A model generated the notes under the pieces. That model worked only from the letters and a program-made list of their open reading frames with translations, searched no databases and was not told where the DNA came from. Below are positions 53,903-62,631 of a DNA stretch of 64,000 nucleotides, piece by piece. Source of the stretch: Cellulomonas fengjieae. GTDB lineage: Bacteria; Actinomycetota; Actinomycetes; Actinomycetales; Cellulomonadaceae. The DNA lies in assembly GCF_018388465.1 (NCBI RefSeq), contig NZ_CP074404.1, positions 2,418,001-2,482,000 on the forward strand, given 5' to 3'. Numbering within the stretch: the stretch's first letter is position 1; the number at the start of each line of letters is the position of its first letter. The translations under genes were made by a program, and so were the position numbers.

Positions 53903-53921
53903 ACGCCCGGTGAGCGGGCGT
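53903..53921 (+). terminator. Weak hairpin after the ABC permease gene
   Basis: 7-bp stem ACGCCCG / CGGGCGT, 5-base loop, 14 bases after the stop; the rest of the 185-base gap to the next gene shows nothing else clear. Confidence 0.4.
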
Positions 53922-54060
53922 CCGCCCGCGGCCGGACGCGCGGCGGGCGTGCGTGGTGTCGTCGACGCCCAGGACGTCCCGAGACCGGTGTTCGGGTTAG
54001 CCCACGGCCTGCGGGCTCGGCCGCACCTCCCGCGTCCCTGCGCACGTCAGTGCACGAGGG

Positions 54061-54081
54061 AAAACCGCCCTCCTCAGGCGG
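54061..54081 (-). terminator. Intrinsic terminator of the GH31 gene
   Basis: Minus strand CCGCC-TGAGGAG-GGCGG followed by TTTT; the stem starts within the last codons and includes the stop. Confidence 0.7.
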
Positions 54082-56113
54082 GAGCGAGACGACCCACGAG
54101 CCGGTCCAGCGCCCCGTCCCGCGCGAACACCGGGATGACCGTCAGCGGGGCGTCCACGTCGACCCAGCGGCCGCCCTCATGGACCGCGCCCGAGCTCAGG
54201 CAGGTCCACGTCGCACCGTCGGGCAGGTACACCCGTCGCGAGGTCGCGCCGGCCTCCAGGACCGGCGCGACGAGCAGCGAGGGCCCGTACAGGTACTGGT
54301 CGGCGACCGTCCACCCGATCGGGTCGTCCGGGAACTCGTGGAACAGCCCTCGCATGACCGGCTGACCGTCGGTGTGCGCGGCGGCCATGAGCTCCCGCGT
54401 GTAGTCCCGCAGGTCTTCGCGCAGGTGGACGTACCGCTCGAGCACGTCGTACACCGCCGGCCCGAAGGACCACAGCTCGTTGGCCGCGCCGCTGGGCTGT
54501 CGCGGTGACCCGTCCGCCGCGCGCACCTCGTGGGACGGTCCGCGGTCGCCGTGCAGGCGCATGACCGGCAGGAACGTGCCCACCTGGAACCACCTGACCA
54601 GGAGCTCGTGGAAGTCCAGGTCGTCGGTGCGCCCGCCGCCGAAGCCGCCGATGTCAGTGGTGAACCACGGGATACCAGCCACCCCCAGGTGCACCCCCGC
54701 GACGATCTGCCGCCGCAGGGTCGGGAAGTCGGAGTGGATGTCCCCCGACCACACGAGGGCGCCGTACCGCTGGGACCCGGCCCACGCGCAGCGCACCAGG
54801 TTGACCACGGACCCCTGCCCCTGCGCGGTCAGCCCGTCGAAGAACGCGCGGGAGAACGCCTGGGGGTAGAGGTTGCCGACCTCCGTGCCCTGGCCGGCGT
54901 GGTAGCGGTACGCGTCGTGGTCGTACACCCCGTACTCGGGCTCGGCCTCGTCGAGCCAGAACAGCCGGATCCCGTACTGCCCGTAGCCCTCGCGGCACCG
55001 GTCCCACAGGAAGGCCCGCGCCTCGGGGTTGGTCACGTCGACGAAGCGGCTGGGCCCCCCGAACCACATCTGGACGTCGATGCCGCGGTTGCTGCTCACC
55101 AGCAGGTTCCGGCGGGACATCTCCGCGAAGTTCTCCGACTCCAGCGAGACCTGCGGCCAGACTGACACCATGAGCTCCACCCCGAGGTCTGCGAGCTCGG
55201 CAACCATCGCGGCGGGGTCCGGCCAGAACTCCTCCTCGAACCGGAAGTCGCCCATGTGGGGCCAGTGGAAGAAGTCCGCGACGATCACGTCCAGCGGCAG
55301 CCCTCGGCGGACGTGCTCGCGCGCCACCTCGAGCAGCTCCTCCTGGCTGGAGTAGCGCAGCTTGCACTGCCAGAACCCGAGGCCGTGCTCGGGCATCATC
55401 GGCGCGTGCCCCGTGGCCTCGGCGTACCGCGCGCTGATCGCCGCGGGCGTCGGCCCCGCGGTGACCCAGTAGTCCAGCTGCCGGCAGCTCTGCGCTGACC
55501 ACTCGGTGCGGTTGCTCGCGAAGGTCGCCCGACCGATCGCCGGGTTGTGCCACAGGAAGCCGTAGCCCTCGCTCGACAGCACGAACGGGACGCTGGCCTG
55601 GGAGTTGCGGTGCGCCAGCTCGAGCGTGCAGCCCTTGAGGTCCACGAGGTCCTGCTGGTACTGGCCCATGCCCGCGAGGTGCTCACCCGCCGGAGTGTCG
55701 AGCGACAGCTCCGCGCTGACGCCGCCGCCGGCCAGGGGCCGGTAGGTGCGGGAGCGCAGCTTCAGCGCACCGCCGGACGCGGACTCGGAGAACAGGAGCC
55801 GCCCGTCCGCGTCGTGGAACGCGAGCCGGCAGTCGTGGGACAGGGCACCGGTCTGCCAGTCCAGCCCGCTCCAGGCCGTCGCGACGACGGTGATCCGGCC
55901 GTTGGTCAGGGTGGCCGTCGCACCGTCGACCGAGACGGTGGTCCCGCCGTGCACCGCCGGGTCCTGCCGGATGAGGGCCCAGTCCGCGTCGACGACGTCG
56001 CCCAGCGCGGAACGCACGCGGACGCTGTCCCGACCCCAGGGCTCGATCACCAGGGTCTCGCCGCCGCCGCTCCAGCGCAGGGTGGTCCCGTCGACGGTGA
56101 ACAGGTCGGTCAC
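54074..56113 (-). CDS. Glycoside hydrolase family 31 (alpha-glucosidase/alpha-xylosidase type)
   Basis: 679 aa. N-terminal beta-sandwich (residues 1-230), (beta/alpha)8 barrel with LDVIVADFFHWPHMGDF, IRLFWLDEAEPEYG (nucleophile Asp region) and LVWSGDIHSDF (acid/base Asp region), then C-terminal sheets. No signal peptide, so it acts on imported oligosaccharides. Alpha-xylosidase or alpha-glucosidase activity cannot be told apart. GTG start; a longer frame upstream lacks family similarity. Confidence 0.9.
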   Translation of the reverse strand: MTDLFTVDGTTLRWSGGGETLVIEPWGRDSVRVRSALGDVVDADWALIRQDPAVHGGTTVSVDGATATLTNGRITVVATAWSGLDWQTGALSHDCRLAFHDADGRLLFSESASGGALKLRSRTYRPLAGGGVSAELSLDTPAGEHLAGMGQYQQDLVDLKGCTLELAHRNSQASVPFVLSSEGYGFLWHNPAIGRATFASNRTEWSAQSCRQLDYWVTAGPTPAAISARYAEATGHAPMMPEHGLGFWQCKLRYSSQEELLEVAREHVRRGLPLDVIVADFFHWPHMGDFRFEEEFWPDPAAMVAELADLGVELMVSVWPQVSLESENFAEMSRRNLLVSSNRGIDVQMWFGGPSRFVDVTNPEARAFLWDRCREGYGQYGIRLFWLDEAEPEYGVYDHDAYRYHAGQGTEVGNLYPQAFSRAFFDGLTAQGQGSVVNLVRCAWAGSQRYGALVWSGDIHSDFPTLRRQIVAGVHLGVAGIPWFTTDIGGFGGGRTDDLDFHELLVRWFQVGTFLPVMRLHGDRGPSHEVRAADGSPRQPSGAANELWSFGPAVYDVLERYVHLREDLRDYTRELMAAAHTDGQPVMRGLFHEFPDDPIGWTVADQYLYGPSLLVAPVLEAGATSRRVYLPDGATWTCLSSGAVHEGGRWVDVDAPLTVIPVFARDGALDRLVGRLAPA

Positions 56114-56271
56114 GGACGTCTCGTCTCTGCCCGTGATCGGGCGGGTGTGGCGCGGGTCGTTCCCGCGACGGCGGCTCGGTCGTCGTCGGCCGTCGGCCGC
56201 GACTCGCGGCACCGAGTCTCACCCGGGCCGACCCGTGTCGACAAACGACACCGCGGCCACGGCAGACACCG

Positions 56272-57189
56272 TCAGCGCGCGGGTGTGCGCTGACGCCCTG
56301 CCGGCGAGGTCGCCAGGTGGCCCGCGAGGAAGCACCCGGCGCGGTCGATCGCGAGGTCGGCCTCGTCCAGCCGGCCGGCGAAGTGCTGGAACACGTGCGG
56401 CGCACGGGCCACGACCTCGAGCGTCACGGCCACGTGGGCCGCGGCTGCTCGGGCGGCGAGCCGGGTCGCGTCGTCGAGCAGGACCTCGTTCGTGCCCACC
56501 TGGACGAGCAGGGGCGGCAGCCCGTCGAGATCGGCGAGGACCGGGCTGGCGAGCGGGTCGGCGGGGTCGTGGTCCCCGAGGTACCGCGCCGCGTACTCGG
56601 CGACGTCCGCCGCGTCGAAGATGGCGTCGTCCGCCTCCTTGGTGCGCAGGCTCTCCCCGCTCAGCGTCAGGTCGCCCCACGGCGACATGACCACGACGGC
56701 CGCCGGCTGCGGCAGCCCGGCGTCCCGTGCGGCCAGGAGCAGTGCGAGCGCGAGGCCGCCGCCGGCGGAGTCCCCCGCGAGGACGATCTCCCCCGGCTCG
56801 TGACCGTCGGCGAGGAGGGCGCGGTAGGCGGCGAGGCCGTCCTCCGCGGCGGCGGGGAACGGGTGCTCCGGCGCGAGCCGGTAGTCCAGCGAGTACGCGA
56901 CCGCGTTCGCACGGCGGGCGAGGGCGGTCGCCAGGCCGGCGCCCGATCGCGCGGACCCGATGACGTAGCCCCCGCCGTGCAGGTACAGCAGTGCGGTCCG
57001 GGCCGCTCCCGGGGGCGTGAGCCGCAGCGCCGGCACGCCCCCGAGCAGGACCTCGTCGACCGTGACGTCGCGCTCGACGGGACGAGCAGCGAACTCCTCG
57101 AAGCCGGCGCGCTGCTCGGCGAGGGTCTGGGGCTCGCGCTGCCCGCCGCGCAGCGCGGCATCGATGGCGATGAGCTGGGCCTGCGACAT
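56272..57189 (-). CDS. Alpha/beta hydrolase, HSL-type esterase
   Basis: 305 aa. Oxyanion motif HGGGYVIG at about residue 70, nucleophile GDSAGGGLAL, catalytic Asp and a late His (PHVFQHF). Hormone-sensitive-lipase family esterase for short acyl or lactone substrates. AGGAGGTCGTC precedes the ATG. Divergent from a MarR gene across a shared 92-base region with a palindromic operator, so the MarR protein likely represses it. Confidence 0.92.
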   Translation of the reverse strand: MSQAQLIAIDAALRGGQREPQTLAEQRAGFEEFAARPVERDVTVDEVLLGGVPALRLTPPGAARTALLYLHGGGYVIGSARSGAGLATALARRANAVAYSLDYRLAPEHPFPAAAEDGLAAYRALLADGHEPGEIVLAGDSAGGGLALALLLAARDAGLPQPAAVVVMSPWGDLTLSGESLRTKEADDAIFDAADVAEYAARYLGDHDPADPLASPVLADLDGLPPLLVQVGTNEVLLDDATRLAARAAAAHVAVTLEVVARAPHVFQHFAGRLDEADLAIDRAGCFLAGHLATSPAGRQRTPAR

Positions 57190-57243
57190 GACGACCTCCT
57201 GGTAGCGTCCGAGATGGATTCCGTGACAACCATCACAGCGCAT

Positions 57244-57265
57244 GATGCATTCCTTGGAATACATC
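57244..57265. promoter_or_regulatory. Palindromic operator between hydrolase and marR
   Basis: Inverted repeat with arms GATGCATTCC and GGAATACATC around TT (9 of 10 pairs), centred in the divergent region 16 bases before marR. Typical length and place for a MarR dimer site. Confidence 0.65.
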
Positions 57266-57281
57266 TTGTCCAGGAGGTCGT

Positions 57282-57767
57282 ATGCCAGCCGGCGCCGGGG
57301 CGGTGCTGATCGACCTCGTCCGCGTCGAGACGGTCCTGTACAACACGGTCGACGCGCGCCTCAAGGACGCGGGCGGGCTGACGCTGCCGCAGCTCGAGGT
57401 GCTGAGCGTCATCCGCGACGTGCCGGGCTGCCGCGTCCTGGACGTCTCCCTCACCATCTCCATCACCGTCGGCGCGGCGAGCAAGGCTGTCGACCGTCTC
57501 CAGGAGCAGGGCTGGTGCCGGCGCACCGTGGACCCGGACGACCGGCGGTCCTCCGTCCTGTCGCTGACCACGCTCGGCTCCGCGGCTGTCGACCAGGCCG
57601 CCCCGGTGTTCGAGGCGGCTGCGGCCGACGCCCTGGGGGCGCTCCTCCCCGCGCACGATCTGGAGCACCTGGCGCGGACCCTCAGGTCGGCGCGGGCCGT
57701 GCTCCAGCCCGGCGTGGACCGGGCGGCCGGGCACCCGCACGCACAACGCGGACCTGCCGGTCCGTGA
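57282..57767 (+). CDS. MarR family transcriptional regulator
   Basis: 161 aa. MarR winged helix: LTLPQLEVLSVIRDVPGCRVLDVSL followed by SKAVDRLQEQGWCRRTVDPDDRRSS, with the dimerisation helices on both sides. AGGAGGTCG before the ATG mirrors the hydrolase ribosome binding site. Likely represses itself and the divergent hydrolase, with de-repression by the hydrolase substrate or product. The 181 bases after it show no gene. Confidence 0.92.
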   Translation: MPAGAGAVLIDLVRVETVLYNTVDARLKDAGGLTLPQLEVLSVIRDVPGCRVLDVSLTISITVGAASKAVDRLQEQGWCRRTVDPDDRRSSVLSLTTLGSAAVDQAAPVFEAAAADALGALLPAHDLEHLARTLRSARAVLQPGVDRAAGHPHAQRGPAGP

Positions 57768-57948
57768 CCCCCTGAATCACTGCAGCGACATCGGTCAGCG
57801 AACAGGTACCTGGTGGATGCGCGAAGCCCGTGCGTGCGACCAGATCGGTCCGGTGCTTCTGTTCTGAAAGCGGCCGTGCCGAAAACGGCGTCGAGGCTCC
57901 TGGGCCGCTGGGAGACGTCGTCGTCCAGGCTCGGCTGCACACGCCGGA

Positions 57949-60900
57949 CTACAGCTCGATGCCGCGGGCCGTCCGGGACGCGTAGGAGCGGTGCAGGAAG
58001 TCCAGGACGACGAGCTCCTGGCGGCGCACATCGGCGCCCAGCAACCGGTTCGCGTGCATGTGCAGCAGGCTGCTCAGGACGCCCGGCATGTCGTTCGGCG
58101 CCACGACAGCGCCCAGCTCAGCGAGCAGCGGGCGCACGGTCTCGCTGCGCCGGGCGAAGATCGCACACGCAGCCTCGTCGGCGCTGTCCGGGCCGTCGAG
58201 CAGCCGGTCCACCAGGGGCCGCTCCCTGCGGTACAACGCGCCGAGACGTCGCGCCAGAGCGTCAGGGGCGCCGTGGGCCGAGAGTGCGTCGGCTCGCCGG
58301 TCGCGCACGAGCCGATGCCGTGCTGAGAGGCCGAGCCCCGCGTCGCGCAGGAGCGCGTCGAACCCCTGGACGCAGGCCCGCCAGCGGTCCTGCGGAAGGT
58401 CGAGCAGATCGAGGACCGCGTCACTGTCCGCCGCGAACACCTGCTCGGCGAGGTCGATCCCGCGCGCTCCCCCGTAGCGCACAACCTCCCGTTCGTAGGT
58501 GTCGACCTGGGCGCGCCAGATCAACCCGGAGGCCAGGTGTGGTGCCGCGGCCTCGAGCACGCGTGGCAGCACGCCGTGCAGCAGGCGGACAGGGTCACCC
58601 TGCAGGCGCAGCCGCAGATGCCACTCCGGGTCGCCGTAGCGGACGAAGAACCAGCGGACCGCCTCCTGGGCGGCCATCGCGTCGCGCACGACCGGCCGGA
58701 CCAGGTCACGCAGCACGACGTCGTCCCCGATCGTGCCGGTGTAGAGCTTGACGTACAGCCACCCCGACCCCGGCGGGAATCGACGGGCGCCCTCTGCGGG
58801 GTGGACCACCCGGGTCGGGCGGTGCGGCGCCGCGGTGCGCAGGAACGGAACCACGAGCTCATGCACGTACCGACCGCCCGGCCCGCGCGCCAACACGTCG
58901 TCCCGCCCGTGGAACACCTCGACGAGCGTGACCCCGGACCGGCGCCGAAGCATCGCGGCGGCGGCGTCCACCAGCAGGACGTCGTCCAGGTCGACGGGTA
59001 GCACGCTGTCGCCGTCGGCGACGGCCACCCAACGTGGCAGCGCGAACTCCTCGCGGATCGCCGACAGCGCGCCGAAGCGCGCACGGTCAGGGGCCGTCAC
59101 CAGAGGCGCCAGGTCGGCCGCAGTGAGGTTCCAGCGAGCCCGACTCAGCACGAGCCGCCCGGCCGTCAGGCGCGGCACGTAGCGCGCGTCCGACAGTGGT
59201 CCCAGCACGAAGCGCACGGCCGACGCCGCGTCCTGGTACTGCAGCGCGGCCAAGAACCGGTACACACCGAGGTTGCGCGGGCCACGGAAGTCGTGGGCGA
59301 CGCCGAGGCGAGGGACGACCACCCGGCCACGCCGGCGCGACCGGAGCACTACTCGCCCCTGCCGGACGGCGACGACCAGGTCGTCGAGATCGATCTGGTC
59401 CTCCCTGGGCGCGCCGGAGCGCCCGATCACAGGGATCTCGTACTGCCGGAGCACCGGACGAGACACGACGTTGCCCGAACGTGGAGTTGGCCGGTGCACG
59501 ACCTCGGCAAGCAATGCGTCGGGCTGCAGCTCCTGCTCCGCCTGGAGATACCGGCGCACGTGCTCGGTCAGTACGGCGTCACCGGCACAGAACCGACCGA
59601 GCAGGGTCGCGCCCGACGGCCCGGTGATTCCCGCGAGGTGCAGGCGGAAGTCACCGCGGGCGACCGCCTCCGACGAGCCGGCGAGGACGGTAGCCATCAC
59701 GGCCACGGCGTCGGCGATCGGAGTCGGCTCGCCCTGAGCACGTGCCAGCTGCTCGAGGTCGGACGCAGCGAGCTGTACCTCGGGGTCCCTCGCCCGCTGC
59801 GCCTCCCCCACCAGCCGAGCCAGCACGTCGTCGCGGGGAGTCGGGCCCGGCCTGGTCGGCGCCACCCGCTCGCCGCTCGAGAACCCGTCGAAGAGCGGGG
59901 GCGCCGGCACGGGCCGACCGCCGCCGGCCCTGAGACCGACGCCGCACTCGTCGTCGAGTGCCTCCAGCAAGGGGACCTCACGGTCGCCGTACCGCGACGT
60001 GAATGCGTTCCGGAAGTCGGCGAAACCGTCGACGTAGATGCCACCGCCGACGCGGCTCAGCACCTCGATCCCGCGTTGGAGCTCTGCGATGACGCCGTCG
60101 CCCAGGCGGAGGTCACCATCGAGACGCAGGTCCGTGCGGAACAACCGCGCCGGATCCGCGGCGACCGGCAACGGCGAGAGCGCATCGGACACCCGATGGT
60201 ATCGATCGAGCTCCACGCCCGGTGGCTGTGCGTCGATCCGGTCGAGCTCGACCTGCGCGTCGCGGAGCGGCAACGCGAACGCGTGCGCACCGACGTCCTC
60301 GAGAGCATGCACCATTCCGTCGGCCGGGTCGGAGCCGGTAATCAGCGGGACCAGCTCGCTCACCAGCACCTGGGCATCGATCAGCTCGTTGACGAACTCC
60401 GCTGCCTCCGGCCGCTCGACGGTCGGTTCGATCTCCGCAACCTGGTCGACCAGCTCGTCTAGCCGAGCCCCGGCCGCCGCTCTCGCCAGCACCGCGCGCA
60501 GGACGACTGTCGGCTCGACGACCACGAGATCGTGGACGGCTCCTCGGGACTCGACATAGCGGATCCGACCCGCGGCCTCGTAGAGGGTCGGGTTGGGGTG
60601 ATAGCGCAGCCGCTCACGCATTCCCGGGGCGTCCTCGAGGACGCGGGACAGCTCGAGCAGGTAGCCCGCGTCGAGGGCCGACGTACGGCTGGCACGGCTC
60701 AGGTCGAGGTGGGTCGACGCTCCGCCGACCATGCCGAGCGACCAGCCGGCGAACAGCCCGAAGGGTGTCGTCCGGCCAGCCATCCGTGACAGGTACCGCA
60801 GGAGCGCCCGCTCCACGCGTCTCTGACCCGATCCCGCGTCGAGAAGCCAGGCGTCGACCCGGCCCGCCAGCCCCGGAGAGGCGAGGAACAGCGCCTCTCG

Positions 60901-61098
60901 TACGTCCGGCCGTGAAGCCAGCTCGCGCAGCATCGCTCGCGAGCGAACTCTGTCGCGCTCGGCCGCGGGCGGGTCATCCGGCGCCCCCGGCGCTTCGGCG
61001 TCGGCGCCCAGGTGCTCGAGCGCGTCGAGATGCAGGGCAGGCATGCGCGCGACGAAGAAGTCGGCGACCTGCCACGCGCCGGACGCCCGCGTCGTCAT
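57949..61098 (-). CDS. Class I lanthipeptide dehydratase (LanB), full length
   Basis: 1049 aa. N-terminal Lant_dehydr_N (glutamylation) domain, residues about 40-700, with RTTPFGLFAGWSLG and VVVPRLGVAHDFRGPRNLG. C-terminal SpaB_C/elimination domain, about 770-1035, beginning GSGWLYVKLYTG, then WFFVRYGDPEWHLRLRLQG. Such enzymes use glutamyl-tRNA to dehydrate Ser and Thr in a RiPP precursor. ATG overlaps the oxygenase stop (ATGA). No LanC cyclase, protease or exporter is coded next to it. Base composition is visibly lower in GC than in the genes on either side. The frame is open 147 codons further upstream but only over the neighbour gene. Confidence 0.93.
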   Translation of the reverse strand: MTTRASGAWQVADFFVARMPALHLDALEHLGADAEAPGAPDDPPAAERDRVRSRAMLRELASRPDVREALFLASPGLAGRVDAWLLDAGSGQRRVERALLRYLSRMAGRTTPFGLFAGWSLGMVGGASTHLDLSRASRTSALDAGYLLELSRVLEDAPGMRERLRYHPNPTLYEAAGRIRYVESRGAVHDLVVVEPTVVLRAVLARAAAGARLDELVDQVAEIEPTVERPEAAEFVNELIDAQVLVSELVPLITGSDPADGMVHALEDVGAHAFALPLRDAQVELDRIDAQPPGVELDRYHRVSDALSPLPVAADPARLFRTDLRLDGDLRLGDGVIAELQRGIEVLSRVGGGIYVDGFADFRNAFTSRYGDREVPLLEALDDECGVGLRAGGGRPVPAPPLFDGFSSGERVAPTRPGPTPRDDVLARLVGEAQRARDPEVQLAASDLEQLARAQGEPTPIADAVAVMATVLAGSSEAVARGDFRLHLAGITGPSGATLLGRFCAGDAVLTEHVRRYLQAEQELQPDALLAEVVHRPTPRSGNVVSRPVLRQYEIPVIGRSGAPREDQIDLDDLVVAVRQGRVVLRSRRRGRVVVPRLGVAHDFRGPRNLGVYRFLAALQYQDAASAVRFVLGPLSDARYVPRLTAGRLVLSRARWNLTAADLAPLVTAPDRARFGALSAIREEFALPRWVAVADGDSVLPVDLDDVLLVDAAAAMLRRRSGVTLVEVFHGRDDVLARGPGGRYVHELVVPFLRTAAPHRPTRVVHPAEGARRFPPGSGWLYVKLYTGTIGDDVVLRDLVRPVVRDAMAAQEAVRWFFVRYGDPEWHLRLRLQGDPVRLLHGVLPRVLEAAAPHLASGLIWRAQVDTYEREVVRYGGARGIDLAEQVFAADSDAVLDLLDLPQDRWRACVQGFDALLRDAGLGLSARHRLVRDRRADALSAHGAPDALARRLGALYRRERPLVDRLLDGPDSADEAACAIFARRSETVRPLLAELGAVVAPNDMPGVLSSLLHMHANRLLGADVRRQELVVLDFLHRSYASRTARGIEL

Positions 61099-61952
61099 CC
61101 GCCACCCAAGGTTCGCGCCAGTCGCGCACGCCCCCGACGCAGCAGGAACCCCCAGAGCATCGGCACCGCGAGACCTTGCGGGAACGGCCGTGGCCAGAAG
61201 AAGTTGACATTGACGGCCCACGCCGAGGTGACAGTGACCTGGTGGAACCAGCCGACCGGGATGTAGAGCGACTCCCCCGGGCCGAGGGTCGTCTCGAAGC
61301 CGCGGACATCCGCAGCCCGCGGGAACCTCCGGAGGTCGAGCGCGTTCGGGTCGACGCGGCAGTGCGTCCCGTGCCCGATCCGCCCGAGCCTGCGCGCGCT
61401 TGACGGCGGGAACAACGAGAAGTGCTTGCTGCCGACCACCTGGACGTTGCAGTTCGGCGACACGTCGCAGTGCAGGCCCGAGGACGTGCCCTGCACGCCG
61501 CACCAGAAGTTGACGTCCGGGGCCGGCCGCCGAAACCACTGCGGATCCGGCGCATCGGACGTCAGCGTCGGCGACAGCCGGACGAGGTTGGCGTCCAGGT
61601 AGTAGGAGACGTCCAGGCGCGACGCTGCGACCAGCCCGGTGATCTGCCGTGGGTCCGTCAGGTCAGCGGTGACCGGCTGCAGGTCTCCGGCCGTCGCCAG
61701 TACCCAGTCCAGGTAGTCGCCGAACGGGACCGCTCCGCCCTGTGCCAGGTGCTGGTACATGTTGTTGGGCGGACCGTTCCGCTCCCGGACCACCACCTCG
61801 ACGCCTCCGGCGACCGCCCGCAGGTAGTCGCTGTCCCAGCGCTCGAGCGCCGGCCAACCGGCCACGTTCCCGACGACGACGCGCGGCTCGCCACCGAGCC
61901 GCGGAACGCGGAAGTCGTTCCGGTCGACCCGGGGGACGGCGTCCAGGTGCAC
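61095..61952 (-). CDS. Cupin_8/JmjC-like Fe(II) 2-oxoglutarate oxygenase
   Basis: 285 aa. Double-stranded beta-helix with iron ligands in HCD (His161, Asp163) and GWFHQV (His237), plus NVQVVGSKHFSLFPP (2-oxoglutarate Lys176) and GESLYIPVGWFH. This is the cupin_8 family, which includes peptide and protein hydroxylases. Placed between the RiPP precursor and LanB it most likely hydroxylates the precursor. GTG start directly after the precursor stop (TAG-GTG), so translation is coupled. Confidence 0.88.
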   Translation of the reverse strand: MHLDAVPRVDRNDFRVPRLGGEPRVVVGNVAGWPALERWDSDYLRAVAGGVEVVVRERNGPPNNMYQHLAQGGAVPFGDYLDWVLATAGDLQPVTADLTDPRQITGLVAASRLDVSYYLDANLVRLSPTLTSDAPDPQWFRRPAPDVNFWCGVQGTSSGLHCDVSPNCNVQVVGSKHFSLFPPSSARRLGRIGHGTHCRVDPNALDLRRFPRAADVRGFETTLGPGESLYIPVGWFHQVTVTSAWAVNVNFFWPRPFPQGLAVPMLWGFLLRRGRARLARTLGGG

Positions 61953-62192
61953 CTACTCCGGCCGCCTGTCGGGGGGTCGGACCTCCACGTGCACCTCGAC
62001 ACGAACCGCGTCGATCTGCACGAAGGTGGGCTCCGGGTCTTCCCGTGGATCGAGGCCCGGGCACGTCCAGAGGCTCTCGCCGGCGGTCGAGAGGATGTCC
62101 TCGGTCAGGTTGCGCAACGTCTCTCGGCGCAGCTTGAGCTTGCGGGTCGTCGACGCGACCGGCTCCGGCTCCTCGTTCATGATCTCGTCCAT
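61953..62192 (-). CDS. Putative RiPP precursor peptide
   Basis: 79 aa. Leader residues 1-39 are acidic at the start (MDEIMNEEPEPV) and then carry KLKLRRETLRNLT at 18-30, the recognition motif seen in many class I lanthipeptide and related leaders, followed by EDILSTAGES. The remaining 40 residues contain few modifiable residues (Ser35, Thr36, Ser40, Thr43, one Cys44, Thr56) and end in an alternating Val/charged strand (AVRVEVHVEVRPPDRRPE) unlike a usual core. First gene of the cluster. Starts possible at 62201 (GTG), 62192 and 62180; 62192 has the best spacing to a G-rich ribosome binding site. Confidence 0.75.
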   Translation of the reverse strand: MDEIMNEEPEPVASTTRKLKLRRETLRNLTEDILSTAGESLWTCPGLDPREDPEPTFVQIDAVRVEVHVEVRPPDRRPE

Positions 62193-62485
62193 CGGTCCCA
62201 CGTCCCCCCAGGTCGTCGTACCGCCTCTCAGTACACTCCCGGTCCTGGGTCAAGGGCTACCCCCCGGGGCACACGAGCCGGCCACGTCTCGATCGCCGCG
62301 TGGCGGAACCGCACGTGTCGATCCGACACGCTGACCGGGGCCGTGCGGCCGGGGCGCAGGCCGCGCCGCTTGGGGCCTACCGACAGGTGGCCGCGGTCTC
62401 GGACAGGTGATCGCCGACGACATGGCGATGGCCACGTCAGGCTCCCATGTTCAGGATCCCGGCGTGGCCTCTGACCAGCACATTC

Positions 62486-62560
<75 letters not shown>

Positions 62561-62631
62561 GCAGCCCCCCGGAGGGAACCACTTACGCCCGTAGGCGCTC
62601 GGCGAGTCTAGATCGAACGCGGGCCCAAACG

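Noticed and set aside
57233..57940. Minus-strand ORF covering the MarR gene and the gap before LanB.
   Set aside because: Composition is that of a shadow frame and it lies antisense to a clear MarR gene.
61099..61539. N-terminal extension of the LanB reading frame.
   Set aside because: It overlaps the oxygenase gene completely; the ATG at 61098 with ATGA coupling is the natural start.
62202..62250. TTGACC ... TACTGA upstream of the RiPP precursor as a promoter.
   Set aside because: The spacer is only 14 bases, too short for a normal sigma-70 promoter; left as undecided.
62250..62435. 61-codon minus-strand ORF between tRNA-Ala and the RiPP precursor, considered as an alternative precursor.
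   Set aside because: No ribosome binding site, Arg/Pro-rich low-complexity product and no leader motif.
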